From positions 30,071,053 through 30,135,052 of the forward strand of contig NC_089274.1 in NCBI RefSeq assembly GCF_963678975.1: a stretch of DNA of 64,000 nucleotides, written 5' to 3'. The notes below the pieces were generated by a model that had not been told where the DNA came from, ran no database searches, and saw nothing but the letters and a program-made list of their open reading frames with translations. This stretch comes from Dysidea avara (Eukaryota; Porifera; Demospongiae; Dictyoceratida; Dysideidae). Each line of letters begins with the position of its first letter. Position 1 is the first letter of the stretch. Shown one piece after another: positions 44,060 to 56,544 of the stretch. Position numbers and translations under genes: made by a program.

Positions 44060-45731
44060 TAACCAAAAAATATGTAAATGGCAGCTCCCACAAGGAGTGA
44101 CTATACTTCTGCAACTGGTTTAACTTGTTAGTATCCATGGTAACGAAGCTTTGGTGCGGTAAAGCAGTATCCAAAAGTTATTGTCTTAACCCTAATACAA
44201 AGTAGTCAGGATAAATTACCTGCAGCATTCTAACATTTGCGCTAGTCCTTTAAGGAGGTAAATAGTTGTTGGAAGTCTTCCAATTTCCCTAAGCAGTTTC
44301 TGTGGTGTGTGTGGCCACAGCACTTTTTTTTCTTTGTCATTGAGTTGGGTAGTATCTGGTACAGTTCAAACCTCATACACACTTGCATTCGTACACTACT
44401 CAGCTTATATTATTGTGTAATAGAAAGCAATATGATGAGCAGCAGTCACTGAGAGTAAGAATAATTTGTTGTTTTTTTCTCCCATGAAACAAGCATGAGT
44501 TATGTGCATTTGATTACGTTGCGGTATAACATAACTTTATCATTGCTGTTTCTAAGCTTCTTGCTTAATAGCATTGATGTATACAACTGTACCTTGATGA
44601 ATGCCCCAGTTCATGGTGAATAGAATGACACAAGTCCCAACTCTATAGCCTATTGTACTCAAGACTTGTGATCGATTAAACAAAGTGCCTGTAAATTTCT
44701 GTACAAGTCGATTGTTTTGCCCTTCTTGATGTCTATTGCTACAACTCCGAAATTACTTACCGGATAATGCTGAAACTAACAGCCCATTGGTTTTCCAACT
44801 AAAAAAGTCAGAAATCCAAGAAAATGCAGACAAGTCAATTTTTTGCTCAGCGGGTCACTTATTGTCTACTATCCTCCAAGATTAAAATATGCTAGGAGCT
44901 GATTATAATAATTCCATTCCCTAATGTTTTTGCACTAACTTATGTAAACTATCTGTATGTTGTAATGCTATATATGGTAATGCTACATATGGTACTGTAG
45001 CACCATAAACAATTATTACTTTTGAAAGAAGTATTAAAGAAATGCTGGCTAAAAATGTGCTGGGTGTTACCTTAATTAAATACAGTTGGCATGCATTGAA
45101 TGAACCTCACTAATAGGGCCATGTGGCTAGGGATATATTATGGCCTCAGCAATGGAGCAGTATGTCCCATACACATTAACGTATGCAAGGAAATTTTGAT
45201 GTCAGAAAAATTTGATGAATCGACAAATTCATATGTTTATAAGCACCTTTAAAAGTACAGGTTTTGTCTACAATTTCTTGATTTTCGTCAATATTTTATT
45301 CGTCAAATCTGCTGAAGTGTGAATTCGTCAAATTTTTCTTACATCAAAATTTCCTTGCATACGGTAGCTATGTTCGGAGGTGGCCACTATATCAAAGTAG
45401 TCTTATTAAACACATGGCTTCTAAGTGAGGTGTTATGAAGTATAAGCAACTACAGTGGAACCTCTCTAAAAGGACCTCCGTATAAAGGGCACTGAACATT
45501 CAGTCTCTTGATAGTGTACAGTTGATAGTGTACAGTTTTAGAATGTCCCTTTACAAGCCTCTACCAATACAATCATACCCCTGAAAACACAACTCCCAAT
45601 ATAGTTTCCACACAGGGATTATTCACCACCAGATCCCCATAATAAAATGTGCCTATTGGAAGCTAAGCATTGTAGATATCTAGATACATAATATTATTTA
45701 TTTCATCATTGCAGATGGATTTTGTACTTAC

Positions 45732-45818
45732 AACCATAATACCATCTACTTGGAACCAGGGATGACGTCTTTCGTTTGTAATAATTACATACTGAAAACT
45801 TCCACAGATGTCCCTGCT
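45732..45818 (-). other. Orphan candidate exon (29 codons)
   Basis: On the minus strand, a CTCAG acceptor and a GTAAGT donor bracket exactly 87 nt. They are open in one frame and encode a protein-like GSFQYVIITNERRHPWFQVD. No neighbouring exon could be joined and no family was recognised. It could be an old gene remnant or chance. Confidence 0.25.
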
Positions 45819-48378
45819 CTGAGTCACCAGGTAGGGATGACTGTGCTAGCACAGTAGCCAAAGACTTTGCTTTGTGTGTGTGTGCGATATTTATGTGATA
45901 TGATAGTGTACAGTACTGTAGTTGTGTCCACATTAGGTCTTATGTAACATGTGACCTGTACTGAACTCAAGACTATATTACTTAATCGTGTTGTAGTTAT
46001 TAGGTTTTGTATGACATTATTAATGGTTACCACTTGTATATATAGTATCTATTAGTTAGTTGTCATGTGGTTGTGTTATCAGTTTTATTTGTTACTATTA
46101 AAAGTTATTATTGCATGTGATAAGTCAAGGGACTAGTTAACTAAGTACTAGAGGGTACATTACACGACCAATCCCCTAATTATATTCCAATATGTTTACA
46201 GATTTAGTTTACTACATCAAGTTGCTGGGTGTCAATAGCAGACACTACCATATGACACATACACAGACTATAACTACTGGACTTCAATGAGTCAACCTAA
46301 TTTATGAACAGGTTACTGTGATCAAGTCTATAATTATGCAGAAGTTACAAATGAAGCAGCTCACACTTCATGTTATATAATAATGCTTACAATTCCCATT
46401 AAATATTTCTCTAGGTCTACACAGGAAGTGTCTTGATGATAACCACAAGGTCTTTACATAATATACCGCTTACAGGATATGCATGTTATCTACTGATAAT
46501 CCAGCTTTCTTTGTACTGCAACTGGTCCTTTAGAGTTGTAGCTTTTTTGTTTTCCCTATAAAGTTTTTGAGCCCAGCTTCATGTACCACACACAGTACAT
46601 GGTGTCCATTAGCAAGAACCTTCATACACTTGAAATCATCTTTAACACTTTGCAAGTAACTCAGTTTAGTTTAGTGCTTACTCCATACCCTATGGTCTAT
46701 GATATAAGTTATGTCCATGTGTAGGTAACATCTTCTGTGTAAGCTGGACCAGAAAGGAATTAAGAACAACAATCGTGTAACCATCAAAATAATAATGTAT
46801 CTCACAATAATTGTATAAAGAAATGATGTAACTAAAACAACTAAACTTCATCCCTCAGTAAAGTGTACCTAAATACAATTTCATAAATGTACTCTTGGGA
46901 GGAGGAGCCGTCTGTCTGCTAGCATCATTACTGCTCACGGCTGTGTCACTTCATCCAGTGGTCATGTATAGGCTATGGAGTAGAGTGTATAATAGAGTAG
47001 TGGTCACATGGCAGCATGTTTATAATAATGTGTGAATATCACATGTGCCTTGTGGCGCTTATGATCATGAGCTCCTGATACAGTGAAACCTGAACACATG
47101 CATAATCGACATTGTTTCCTAATAAGACTTTGTAAGTTGATGAGCTAACCATCCTGACGTTTTTTTAGCTTTAATTGATCTAGTGTGTGGTATTCATAAA
47201 ATTAGGGTGAGAGATTTCACTCTGCAAGTTGCCCTTTGTAATGTTTTGGCGATAGTCAGACTTACTGAGTGTTACTAAACTGGGAATGGAGTGTAATATT
47301 GCCCACTCACTAACTATATTCACACCATTATAATGACCTGTACTATGACCCTGTACTTACCCTATCACTCACATCAACTTCACGATGAATCTGTGTAATT
47401 TACCAGAGTGAAGGTCAGCTAACATCATACTGCGAACAATATATGTACACATACAATAATGTAACTGCATCATAACTGGCAAAGCCGTTTTTCATTACCA
47501 GTGCATGCAAACACATGCTGTTACAAACAGCCATACTGTACAACCAAACACTCGAGACACAAAACAGACAATGTGTTTGAAACTGTCAATAGTAATCGAC
47601 GGTAAAATCCTAATTTTGATGAAATAAAACAGAATACTATAAACTAATTTGCAGTATGTACGTGAAGACAGTTCCGTACAATGGTGACACCACTGAGGAT
47701 AATACTCCTTATAGATCCACTAGGGAGAAGGAATTTCACTATTTTTACATCACTATTTTTACAAGTAACAATAATGATCAACATGTCATATTGAAGTACT
47801 CATGTCAAAGCACAATAAAATTTCACAAATCAAACTCCACAGCCTTCGTGATGTTATTGTTAGGTAACAAATGTATCACATGAGCTGGCTAACATGGATC
47901 TTGTGACCTTAATTTCAATACCAACATTCTAAACAATATCTGAGCACTTGCAGTATTTATTTCAGCATTAAAAATAATTTTCTTTTGGAACATGAGGTTC
48001 ATGTTTGACGACCTGAATGAAGAACAAAAAGTGTATCGTTCAAGTTGAGTACGTAACTAATCAAATCATTATTTTCTTGTCTTCAGACTAGTTTGTTAAT
48101 TTACTGAAATTAATTAAGGCTGGCAAAAGTAATTTCTGCCAGACCCTCAACACATTTACTTTCATACATACTGCACTGTATGTGGACTTAGTTCGTAGTC
48201 CCTTGTATGTTGTGCTGTAAAGCCTATAATAATAATAATAATGTTCTCAGCACATTAGAGGGTATACTGTATGTACGTATACATGCACACATGAACACCG
48301 CTGTTTACATTGCTGATCACCAAAAATTGAAACGATTAGGGCGTACGCTCCAAGCAAGAACAGGAAGTACAAGTACAA

Positions 48379-48522
48379 TTTAAAGTACCACATATGCTTG
48401 TATGTACAAAAAATACAGCACTTGAGTGTGTCTCGAGGCAAATACAGCGCTCGATTATGCCTCATCTCTTGACATGTCCCCTTATGCTGTATTTTCCATA
48501 CACACATGTAGCACTGCTTTAA
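48379..48522. repeat. Foldback repeat, TTAAAG-ended, copy 2
   Basis: A diverged copy of 9369-9522: TTAAAGtacc...AATACAGCAC, then tgtgtctcgaggcaaatac in the loop region, ending cactgctttaa. Confidence 0.65.
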
Positions 48523-48774
48523 CTGTAACACCCACTCACGATATCCTCAAAGCATGCAGCATTTATAGCCCATGTGTTTAAACTCTATTGTAACAAAACT
48601 GCAACAACAAAAATACAACATTCAGCTAACCTGTCTATCACTAAAGAACTTATAACCAATTCAATAAATTCCAAATGCAACTTTTAGCATAGATTATAAT
48701 TATGATATACATACTCCATGCTTTTAGTCACATTAATTTGTAAATACATATGCATGCTTGTAATTAGAAACACA

Positions 48775-49520
48775 AATGGCTGCTGTTCATCACATTGCTT
48801 TCTACTACACAATAATATAAGCTGAGTAGTGTACGAATACAAGAGTGCATGAGGTTTGAACTGTACCAGATACTACTCAACTTAATGACAAAGAGAAAAA
48901 GGCTTCACACACCACAGAGGCTGCTTAGGGCAATTGGAAGACTTCCAACTACCATTTATGGTTTAGCACCCTCCACAAAGACACACGCAAAAGTTAGAAT
49001 ACTGCAGGTAATTTATCCTCTAACTACTTTGTATCTCCAAATACTCATCTTGTGGCACGTCAATTGGAATCACCCAGAGTGCGGCGTATGTATATAGCTA
49101 GCATGATAACATTAAAGTGTGTACGTGTCATTGATGACCTTAAGAATCATTGCCTGCTCTATAGTGCCAAACTCATAGACATTACAACACTTCTTTTACC
49201 CAAACCTCTAAGTTGACCACACCTGTAAGCCAAGGCATATTGTGCAAGTTAAACTATGACTTTAATTCCTGTCACAGCATTCAAATAATGCACCCAGGGT
49301 AAAGTACCGTGCAGTACACGTTTCGTACAAAAAAGTAACATACGTCACATCCTGAGAGTTGAGTATATCTTCTCTCTTGTGTCCAAGCTTGTGCCTGTGT
49401 GTCTCGTAATATCGATCTTCATAGGCGCACTGTAATCTCTGATTAATTATTTTTATAAAAGCGCCTGAGGCGCTTATTGACTCAACATGGGTGAACAAAA
49501 CGATAGCCTTCGAATCCCAC
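48775..49520. repeat. Right arm of the 4.3-kb-spaced inverted repeat
   Basis: Inverse of 43535-44465; see that entry for shared blocks. A 280-bp segment (49050-49330) has no mate on the left and may be an insertion or loss. Confidence 0.7.
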
Positions 49521-49524
49521 ACTC

Positions 49525-50379
49525 GTCTTGGCACTCCCCGGATAATTGGGGGGTGTTAACCAAAGAAATGTGATGTGTTTTCAACTAGTAGCCGCTTGCG
49601 TCAATCAATTACAAGCGCGTATTTATAAACCTATCAGCATCTAAAGCTGCCTTTGAGGCGATAATAGATTGTAGTTGGTTTATTGTTGTGCTGTAGCATT
49701 CTTGTTACAATGGAGTTTAAGCGCATGGGTTGCATATTATGATGTAGCCTCGTGACGTGTCTAGACGATTGTGGGATTCGAACTGTTCCAGACCCTTTTT
49801 TCTCCCTACCCAATGACAAAGAGAAAAAAAAGCGGTCTGCACGCGAGACTAAACGTTGACCACTTCAGTTCTTTTTATACTGGCTTTAAGTTTTTGTTTT
49901 TTCCCTACTTGGGGGCATTTTATTGCCTTTTCCGTGGTCGTGTGTGTCCGAGGACTCACTAGTTAGCTATTTATTTATTTTGTAACATAACTTATGAAAG
50001 TTGGAGCACCGCCTATGGCGGGCGGCGCCAGACTAATGCTTATTTTGTTCATGTGGTGTGGCACGTGATGATAGGAAAATTAAAGGTTTATGATTGTGGT
50101 GCGGCTGTACCGGCCGTTCTAGGACAGCTCGGACACAGGAACTTATTCGTTGTGACACAGAGTGGTACGCTAACTAACTGTACATGTTTATGTTGATGAA
50201 ACTAGTTGTGTCCTCTCGGGCCAGACCGCCTTTTTTTTCTCCTTTTGTTAGCGATTCCGGGAGAATTTTAAAATTAATGGAAATAATTTTTATTTAGCAT
50301 AGCCTTGTGTAGTACTCCTGAGGATCTCATAAACACTTAGTTTTTAAAAATACATGATAAGATGGTGGAGTTGTTCTAT
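49525..50379. other. Gene-free DNA with TAGTCTCG-family fragments
   Basis: gttccagacccttttttctc (49787) to gcggtctgcacgcgagacta (49851) is a TAGTCTCG-family end, and cctctcgggccagaccgcct (50213) is another. No exon seen. Confidence 0.5.
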
Positions 50380-51121
50380 AAGGTAAGTGCGGCTAATTCC
50401 GGACACTTAGATCGTTCTCAACAATGGTACAATCCCTGGATCTATAATTTGGTGTGCTAATGCAGTGTCATATGGCCTATCTACAAACCAAAATTGAAGC
50501 GAATCCATTATTCCACCTTGAAGTTTGACAAGTATTTGTAACGCAATCACGGGTAGTTTTGTTCAAAAACTTTGAAAATGTTTATCTAACCGGGCAGCCC
50601 AAGCTCATATTTTTGATGTTCAAAGATTTATATGAAGGCCATACTCTCACCTAATTGCATACTAAAAATCACAAGAAACCATGCAGCACAGGCGGAGTGG
50701 CAGTCAATTTTTCAGCAGCTGCTCGGTTGAAATACAAAGAAAACATTTGCGAATTACGTAAACTTTTGAAATACGCACTGCTGCTTTCTCCCAAAGGGTA
50801 TGAACTTTCTACTTGATTTATAAGCTGCAGATGAGTGGTACTTTAGTCTCCATACTTCAAAGAGGATTGGTATAACCTGTGGAAGGCGCTACTTGCTTGT
50901 TATTAGAAGTGTCCGGAATTAGCCGCATGTTGCATTTTTACACGCTATTAAATTTCGGCTCATAACTCCTCAGCAGTTGATTGTATCGAAACGAAATTTG
51001 TACTGCAGATGCACCATAAGATAGGCTTTAAAACGATTCCTAGAGTTTGTCTTAACTCGTTGTGAGTGCAGTGTTGCAGCGATTTTACTAAAGAGTGTCT
51101 GGAATTACCCTCATTTACCTT
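50380..51121. mobile_element. MITE with 'taattccggacac' ends
   Basis: The left end aggtaagtgcggctaattcc + ggacac is mirrored twice: near-perfectly at 50909-50926 (gtgtccggaattagccgc) and less well at 51094-51121 (gtgtctggaattaccctc). The element therefore either ends at about 50930 or contains two nested right ends. No coding frame. Confidence 0.65.
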
Positions 51122-51469
51122 ACCATATGCATATTTTGTACCGTACACGTATGGTATAGGCATATGCGTATGGTACGTACCATATGCAAATATGCCTTTT
51201 CTCAGTGTCTTCTAGCCTTACCATCACCTAGCTACAATGGGCTATCTTTACAAGCATTTCTAGCTGAGTAAACTTAGAACACAACATAATCTTCTTAGCT
51301 GTAACTATAAATTTATTCATCAGCACATACATGCATTTTATCCTTGCCATGTCCATGCATTTCCCACTATATAGTCCTATACTGATGTACCTAAATCTTA
51401 TGTACATGATCTAACGTTGTCTGCAGAACTCCACATGAATGGTACTGTGTATGCTACTTTATAGCTATA
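51122..51469. other. Gene-free spacer with CATATG/CGTATGG palindromes
   Basis: 51120-51200 consists of overlapping palindromes (catatgcgtatggtacgtac + catatg); the same motif cluster occurs at 57945-58022. Otherwise nothing is recognised. Confidence 0.5.
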
Positions 51470-51581
51470 GAGCTTATTCAGGGGGTGTGTCTGTAGAGGT
51501 TGAACGCGCAGTGCCTGACTCATTCTAAGTGCCACCAGCCATTTTGAGTGGGATAACGAATGAGTGTGTAAGAAGTCGATT

Positions 51582-53500
51582 ATGGCTGAAAGCGTGACTA
51601 GTACCACAGCTCAGTATTCTAAATACTACGAAGAAATAGATAGAGATGCAAAGCCAAGATATGAAGAAAAGATTAGGATGATTGGACTCGTAGATCCTTA
51701 TTGTCGCTTGGAAGGAAATGCTAACTGCTTTAATAGTAGCCGTTTCTCAACTGTTGAATGGTACGAATGGCCTGAAGTCACGTATGCAGACGTTTTCAAC
51801 TATTTAATCAATACGACAAGCTACTGCACTTGCTAAAGGCGTACAGAAGTATGGAGGCATTTAATTTCCTCGTCAATGGATGGGTAACTAACATACTGGT
51901 TGTATCTTGCAATGCCAGTAGACCAAAGTTTTTCATATTGATGGCGCTGGTTGAGCATTCTCAGCATCTAACTGTTCCAGCAGTCAAGGTTTGGGTTGCT
52001 ACCAAGAATGATGGTAAAGTTATGTGTGCACATTGCTCCTGTATGGCTGACTTGGGAGAAGCCTGTTCTCACATAGCTGCATTGTTGTTTGCAGCACAAA
52101 CTAATACAGAGCTAAAGGGGCAGTTTGCATGCATATCACTTCCTTGTTCGTGGTTGCCATCATCCTTTCGTTCAGTACCATTTGCAGAAATTGCAAAAAT
52201 TGATTTTTCATCTGCTTCACAGAAGCGCAAACGGTTGATGAAAAATGGTGAAGTTGATGGTTCTTCTGCTAGTGATGAGTTACAACAGCAAATGAAGAGG
52301 AGATCAATTGTGTCCAAGCCAAGTGAAGAAGATAAGCATGCTTTTATTGAGGAATTGTCACAATCTGGTGGTAGTCCTGTTATTTTGTCACTGATTGCTC
52401 ACTATAATGAGGCATACGTATGAAGCAGGAAAGGTGATGAAGCAGGAAAGGTGATGAAGCCACTCACAGAACTCCACTCAGCTGAAACTATGAAGCTGTC
52501 ATATCCAGAATTGCTTCAGAAGTGTGAGGAAGTTTTTGAAACAGTATCATTTTCATTTAGCCAGGCCCAGAAAGTGGAGGAGATGACCAGAACGCAGGCA
52601 GATTCATGACAATGGTATCATCAACGAGCGGGTCGTGTAACAGCTCTAAGTTGAGACAAGTCTTGCATACAGACAGCTCACAACCATCATTTTCTCTGAT
52701 CACATCGATTTGTTATCCAGAAACTTACAAGGCAATGCCAGTGGCTTGTAAGTATGGTTGTGAGCACGAGAGTATAGCAAGGGAGAAATATGTTGAGTTG
52801 CTTGGCAAGAGCCACAATGACTTCTTTGTTATCAAGTCAGGCCTCATTTTACATCCATCATTCCCCTTTTTTGGTGCTACACCAGATGGGATAGTTAATT
52901 GCTCGTGCCATGGACCTGGTGTTTTAGAGATCAAATGCCCATTTCGTTGCAAAGAAGCTGAGGCAGCTACTCAAGCATCATTCTGTTTGGAAGAAGATAA
53001 TGATAGTCTCCAGTTGAAGGAAGACCACACATATTATTACCAGGTTCAGTTCCAAATGAAAATATGTCAGGTAGATTATGCTGACTTTGTTGTGTGGAAG
53101 GAAAAAGATCTCTTTGTACAAAGGATTACAATAGAAAAAGAGTTTATTGATGATGCCATGAAAAGGGCAGAACCATTTGTGAAGCAGGGAATATTGCCAG
53201 AGCTTGTAGGAAAGTGGTTCACCAGGCAAAAAAACAAGCTTAAATGAAGAACAAATTGCCCAATAGCCTGATGTTTCAACTGAACAGGTGTGGTGCTACT
53301 GTAAGAAAGGTGAAGAGTATGGAGCCATGATAGGTTGTGACAACAAACACTGTCCCATAGAGTGGTTCCATTTCTCATGCATTCAAATGGACCCAAGTCG
53401 TGCACCTAAAGGAAAGTGGTATTGCCCGGAATGCAACACTTCTAAAAAAGGAAAGGGAAAAAAGGTTGTATACAAGGAAGTATCACATAGAACTGATTAA
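51582..53500 (+). pseudogene. Transposon SWIM zinc finger - YqaJ nuclease - ING-type PHD finger protein
   Basis: About 640 residues can be followed in four frame segments. 51582-51836 is the N-terminus (ATG at 51582). 51833-52422 includes a SWIM finger (HCSCMADLGEACSH, CxC...CxH). 52606-53247 is a YqaJ/lambda-exonuclease-like domain, with FFGATPDGIVNC, the LEIKCPFRCK catalytic E-x-K and YYYQVQFQMKI. 53288-53500 is a PHD finger (WCYCKKG..GCDNKHCPIEWFHFSC and WYCPEC) of the ING type that in ING proteins binds H3K4me3. Breaks are a frameshift near 51830, a TGA at 52423 beside a tandem duplication of gaagcaggaaaggtgat, and a TGA at 52606 that looks like CGA to TGA. There are also a 1-nt loss near 52643, an extra A near 53245 and a TAG near 53270. 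The mutated CpG fits methylation decay. Confidence 0.85.
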
Positions 53501-53551
53501 TTATTAGAATAACTAACTGTATAAATTTGTAATTATTATTAGTTGCATGTA

Positions 53552-55124
53552 TTAATCAAATGGTACAACTGAATCACAGCAGTTACACAAAGCACAACAA
53601 ACAGTAACTATTTTGTCTATAAATGACACACCATCATCTTCACTACTAGCTACGATGCTTATTGGAAGAGTTGCATGTAAAATTGAAAATTTCTGTCTTA
53701 TAACACCAATAACTCGTTCAACATGTATACGTACATGTGATAGTTGACGGGCCTTTTCTATCTCCACTTTGCTGAGCTGACTCTTGCCTTTTGTGAACGG
53801 TGGGATACAAACCTCTGCACAGTATAGTCCAGCGGAATCTTGAATAGTGAACCCTCTGTCTGCTAAGATTATGTCACCAGGCAAAAGTTTTTTAAGTAAA
53901 CCACAGTTTTCTGTGAAGTGAACATCAGATACCCTTCCTCCCCATCCTTTGGAGATAAATGCTACAGATCCTTGGGGCCATTTAAAAACTTGACTGTATT
54001 GTGTTTCTTATAATTCGAGTACGTTTGTGCTCTAGCTAGTAAGGATGATGGTCGCTCAATAAACACCTCAAAACAATCAATGATTATAACACATTTTCTA
54101 AAATGCTTTCGAAAATCATTAGGCATAGTTTTCATGAGCTCTGGACGTTCTGGCCAATGAACCAGAAACGATGTTCTGGTGTACAGGATATCTACCCACT
54201 TATGAATATACCTTGAAACATTAGCTTGACTGATTCCAAACCTGTAAGCCAGAGCTACACCTGTAGGTCTCCAACATTTAACCGCAACTTAACTAGTGTT
54301 ATCAGGTACTGCTGAAATAATGGACAATCTGCTGACTCAGGTGATTCCTTTGCAGCCAAGTTGTAAATGGCTTTCAACACTGCAAAATTCGGCAATCCAG
54401 TAAAGTATTTAACTTTTTTAGCATCATCTTTCATTGTTTCTTCACTTAATACTTGCTTTGACAGAGCAGCTACCTTCTCTTCAAGTTTCTTTTTCTCCTT
54501 GGTAACTTCTGACAATTGTTGTTCCAAACCAGTACATTTTGATACCAGCTCTTCATTAGTTTCCTTCAGCACTTCATTAGCTGCTTTCAACTCTTCCAAT
54601 TGTCTGGCCATTTCAGCAGCATGCTGCTCCTCCAACTCCTTTGTTTGTCTCATCTGCTCAGTTCTTCTCTGCTCCATTTCAGCCTCGTATCTTTCTCTCT
54701 GTATTTCCTCTAAGCGCTTTCTTTCTGCTTCTTTCTCCCGTTTGTCTGGCTCTTGCATCCTTTCCCTCTCTCTACTTTCCTTAGCTAACTTTTGCCTGGA
54801 TGCTTCCTCATTCCTTCTCTTCTTTGTCCCCTTTCGTCTATGGTAATCGGATGCTCTGCTTTTCATTTTCCATTTCATAGGGGTTGATACATGGTTGAAA
54901 ATCGATGGGACGAAGTCTATATCAAGGGGATCATCGCTCTTTGTTCCACTGATAAAATGTCGACCGCATAGCCAAGTGTGCTCATTGGGCATCCAGTTCT
55001 TCCGGTTCACTGCAGCAATCCATCGCCTCCTTCGATGTGCATCTACAGGAAAACGGTGAAAACTAACACCACAGCCTTTAGTATAGGGTAAAGAACAATC
55101 AACAGCGCAACAACTCTTTGGCAT
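53552..55124 (-). pseudogene. THAP - coiled coil - DDE_Tnp_4 transposase
   Basis: It starts at ATG 55124 (MPKSCCAVDC). An N-terminal THAP DNA-binding finger follows (CCAVDC ... LCGRHF, with FVPSIF at the AVPTIF position), then about 120 residues of Glu/Lys/Arg-rich coiled coil (54880-54400). Next are KYFTGLPNFAVLKAIYNLAA and a helix-turn-helix (RFGISQANVSRYIHKW). The DDE core has the first Asp in CVIIIDCFEVFIERPS, the second in [10 protein letters not shown] and a Glu in [13 protein letters not shown]. Frame breaks occur near 54255 (stop after LNVGDLQV) and near 53975 (FLN... to [14 protein letters not shown]). In intact relatives this protein binds the ends and cuts and pastes the element. 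Confidence 0.87.
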
Positions 55125-55222
55125 TCTCGACAACCAATACACTCATCTGTTCCCACTCAAAATGGTGTCGACAAAATACGAGGCGCTTCGAGAGATAATT
55201 ACCACGCCCCCTGAATAAGCTC

Positions 55223-56033
55223 TATATATATCTGAAGCATGCATGCAGATGGTCTTATATACACAATTATATAAGTGTGGATAACTGACAATTTACAGCA
55301 CAACTGGGTAAATAAGCAAGGAGAGCAATTACAACGTGTATGGTATAGCTAGTAAGTTCTAACTGAATTATACATATGCTGCTTGTGCAAAGCTAACAAC
55401 ATAAGAAATGAACTTCGTAAGTGTCATCAGTTGTGCAACATGGCCCCTCACTGTCTTCGTATCTTTATCTACTATATACACTCCTCTTCTTTTGAGGATC
55501 CAATTTCTTGTTTACATACTTTTCTTGTTTATACATACTGTAAATAGTACCACCACTCACATTCATCACACTGGACCTACAGCACAAATTATTGTGGATG
55601 TTGTTAACTTGAGTACATTCAGATAAGAGTATAGCTAAACATATTGTCGTCCCATCCACAAGCATGACAGTAAGTGAGTGGCTACAATACATGCACTTAA
55701 CAATTAAACAATACTATAGTTAATATACATTTGTTACTAAATTATTCATTAGAACTCATAAACTCACCATAAAATCTCTGCCATGTTATGTTTTCCTACT
55801 TCATCTCAGCTGAGTAGGCAATGCGCATGCCACCTCATTCAATAGCAAAGATTTAGCAAACTATACAGTTTAAAAAGAATTTATTGCACATGCAATTAAT
55901 TACTATGTACATCAGTCTTAGAGTATAGCAAATGCTAAGCTACAGCCAGATTTACATTAATTTGCAAACTGGAACATTGCTTTTTCTACAGTTATATCTC
56001 TTTGCTACCTCCCTCAATGTTATTGTATCAGCA
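55223..56033. other. Gene-free DNA right of the transposon
   Basis: No exon recognised. A tttattgcacatgcaattaa stretch at about 55880 puts AATAAA on the minus strand, about 150 bp beyond the small frame at 56034. Confidence 0.5.
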
Positions 56034-56138
56034 TTAATTCTCCAGGTCTTCCTCTGTTTGAGCAATCATTACATTGTACTTCTCAAGCTCATCTGATTGA
56101 AATTGTCTGCTCAACACTCCTTTAGTGCCACCAGGCAT
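56034..56138 (-). other. Small candidate terminal ORF (34 aa)
   Basis: A minus-strand frame reads MPGGTKGVLSRQFQSDELEK and ends AQTEEDLEN before TAA, and looks protein-like. AATAAA follows about 150 bp downstream. No upstream exon could be joined, and the ATG is preceded in frame by a stop. It may be the last piece of a lost gene or of a mobile element. Not recognised. Confidence 0.25.
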
Positions 56139-56544
56139 AAATATCCATTTTTAAGTGGAAGTGTACTAACAAATTAAAGCTAAACAATAGATTATATAGC
56201 AACAATAGATTATATAGCAACAATAGAATAAAACATTTACTGAATGAAATAATATACATATAATACATATGCCTAAAAAAAATAACATGTCACTTATATC
56301 ATGCGAGATCAGTATCATGCCATCAATATTCTTTTATTTCAAGGAATGAGAGAGAACCATCATTATTAAATGAGGAAACATGTAAATACATTACAGTGTG
56401 ATGAGCCCTCAGTCTCATGCGACCACAGCCAGACCCCTAAAAGATATCTGTGTGGGCACGGCAAGGTCAAACAAACAAACAAACAAAATAACCCTAAACC
56501 TACATACAAAAATAGAAATTTGTTACATTATTACACATAAACTA

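Larger units (their letters stand above)
43535..44465. repeat. Left arm of a 4.3-kb-spaced inverted repeat
   Basis: The complement of this block occurs at 48775-49520. Matching parts are ctatcgttttgttcacccat (43548) and its mate near 49505, acaaaagagaagatatattc (43972) and its mate near 49380, and a block (tgttggaagtcttccaattt, 44265) with its mate near 48935. It continues through to cattgctttctactacacaa-like sequence near 44425. Identity is roughly 80% with gaps; an element at 43632-43931 is inserted only on this side. Confidence 0.7.
44470..48770. other. Long gene-free stretch between the inverted arms
   Basis: No gene recognised on either strand; AT-rich and mostly unique-looking. The only coding-like spot is a possible exon at 45732-45818, and the foldback at 48379-48522 lies at its right end. 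Confidence 0.45.
51470..55222. mobile_element. ISL2EU-type DNA transposon, 3.75 kb, both genes mutated
   Basis: Terminal inverted repeats: gagcttattcagggggtgtg at 51470-51489 and its complement at 55203-55222, with one mismatch. The flanking TA on both sides fits the 2-bp target duplication of this superfamily. Sub-terminal copies continue the symmetry: ccattttgagtggga at 51539 and its complement near 55155, then gatgagtgt / gaatgagtgt. Two convergent genes fill it: a SWIM-YqaJ-PHD protein (plus) and a THAP-coiled-coil-DDE transposase (minus), 51 bp apart at their 3' ends. The pairing of a YqaJ-like nuclease with a DDE_Tnp_4-like transposase is what defines ISL2EU in my knowledge. Both genes carry stops or frameshifts, so this copy is no longer autonomous. 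Confidence 0.87.

Noticed and set aside
53552-53884. A stand-alone HARBI1-like host gene
   Set aside because: It continues the THAP-transposase frame after frameshifts and lies within the transposon's terminal repeats.
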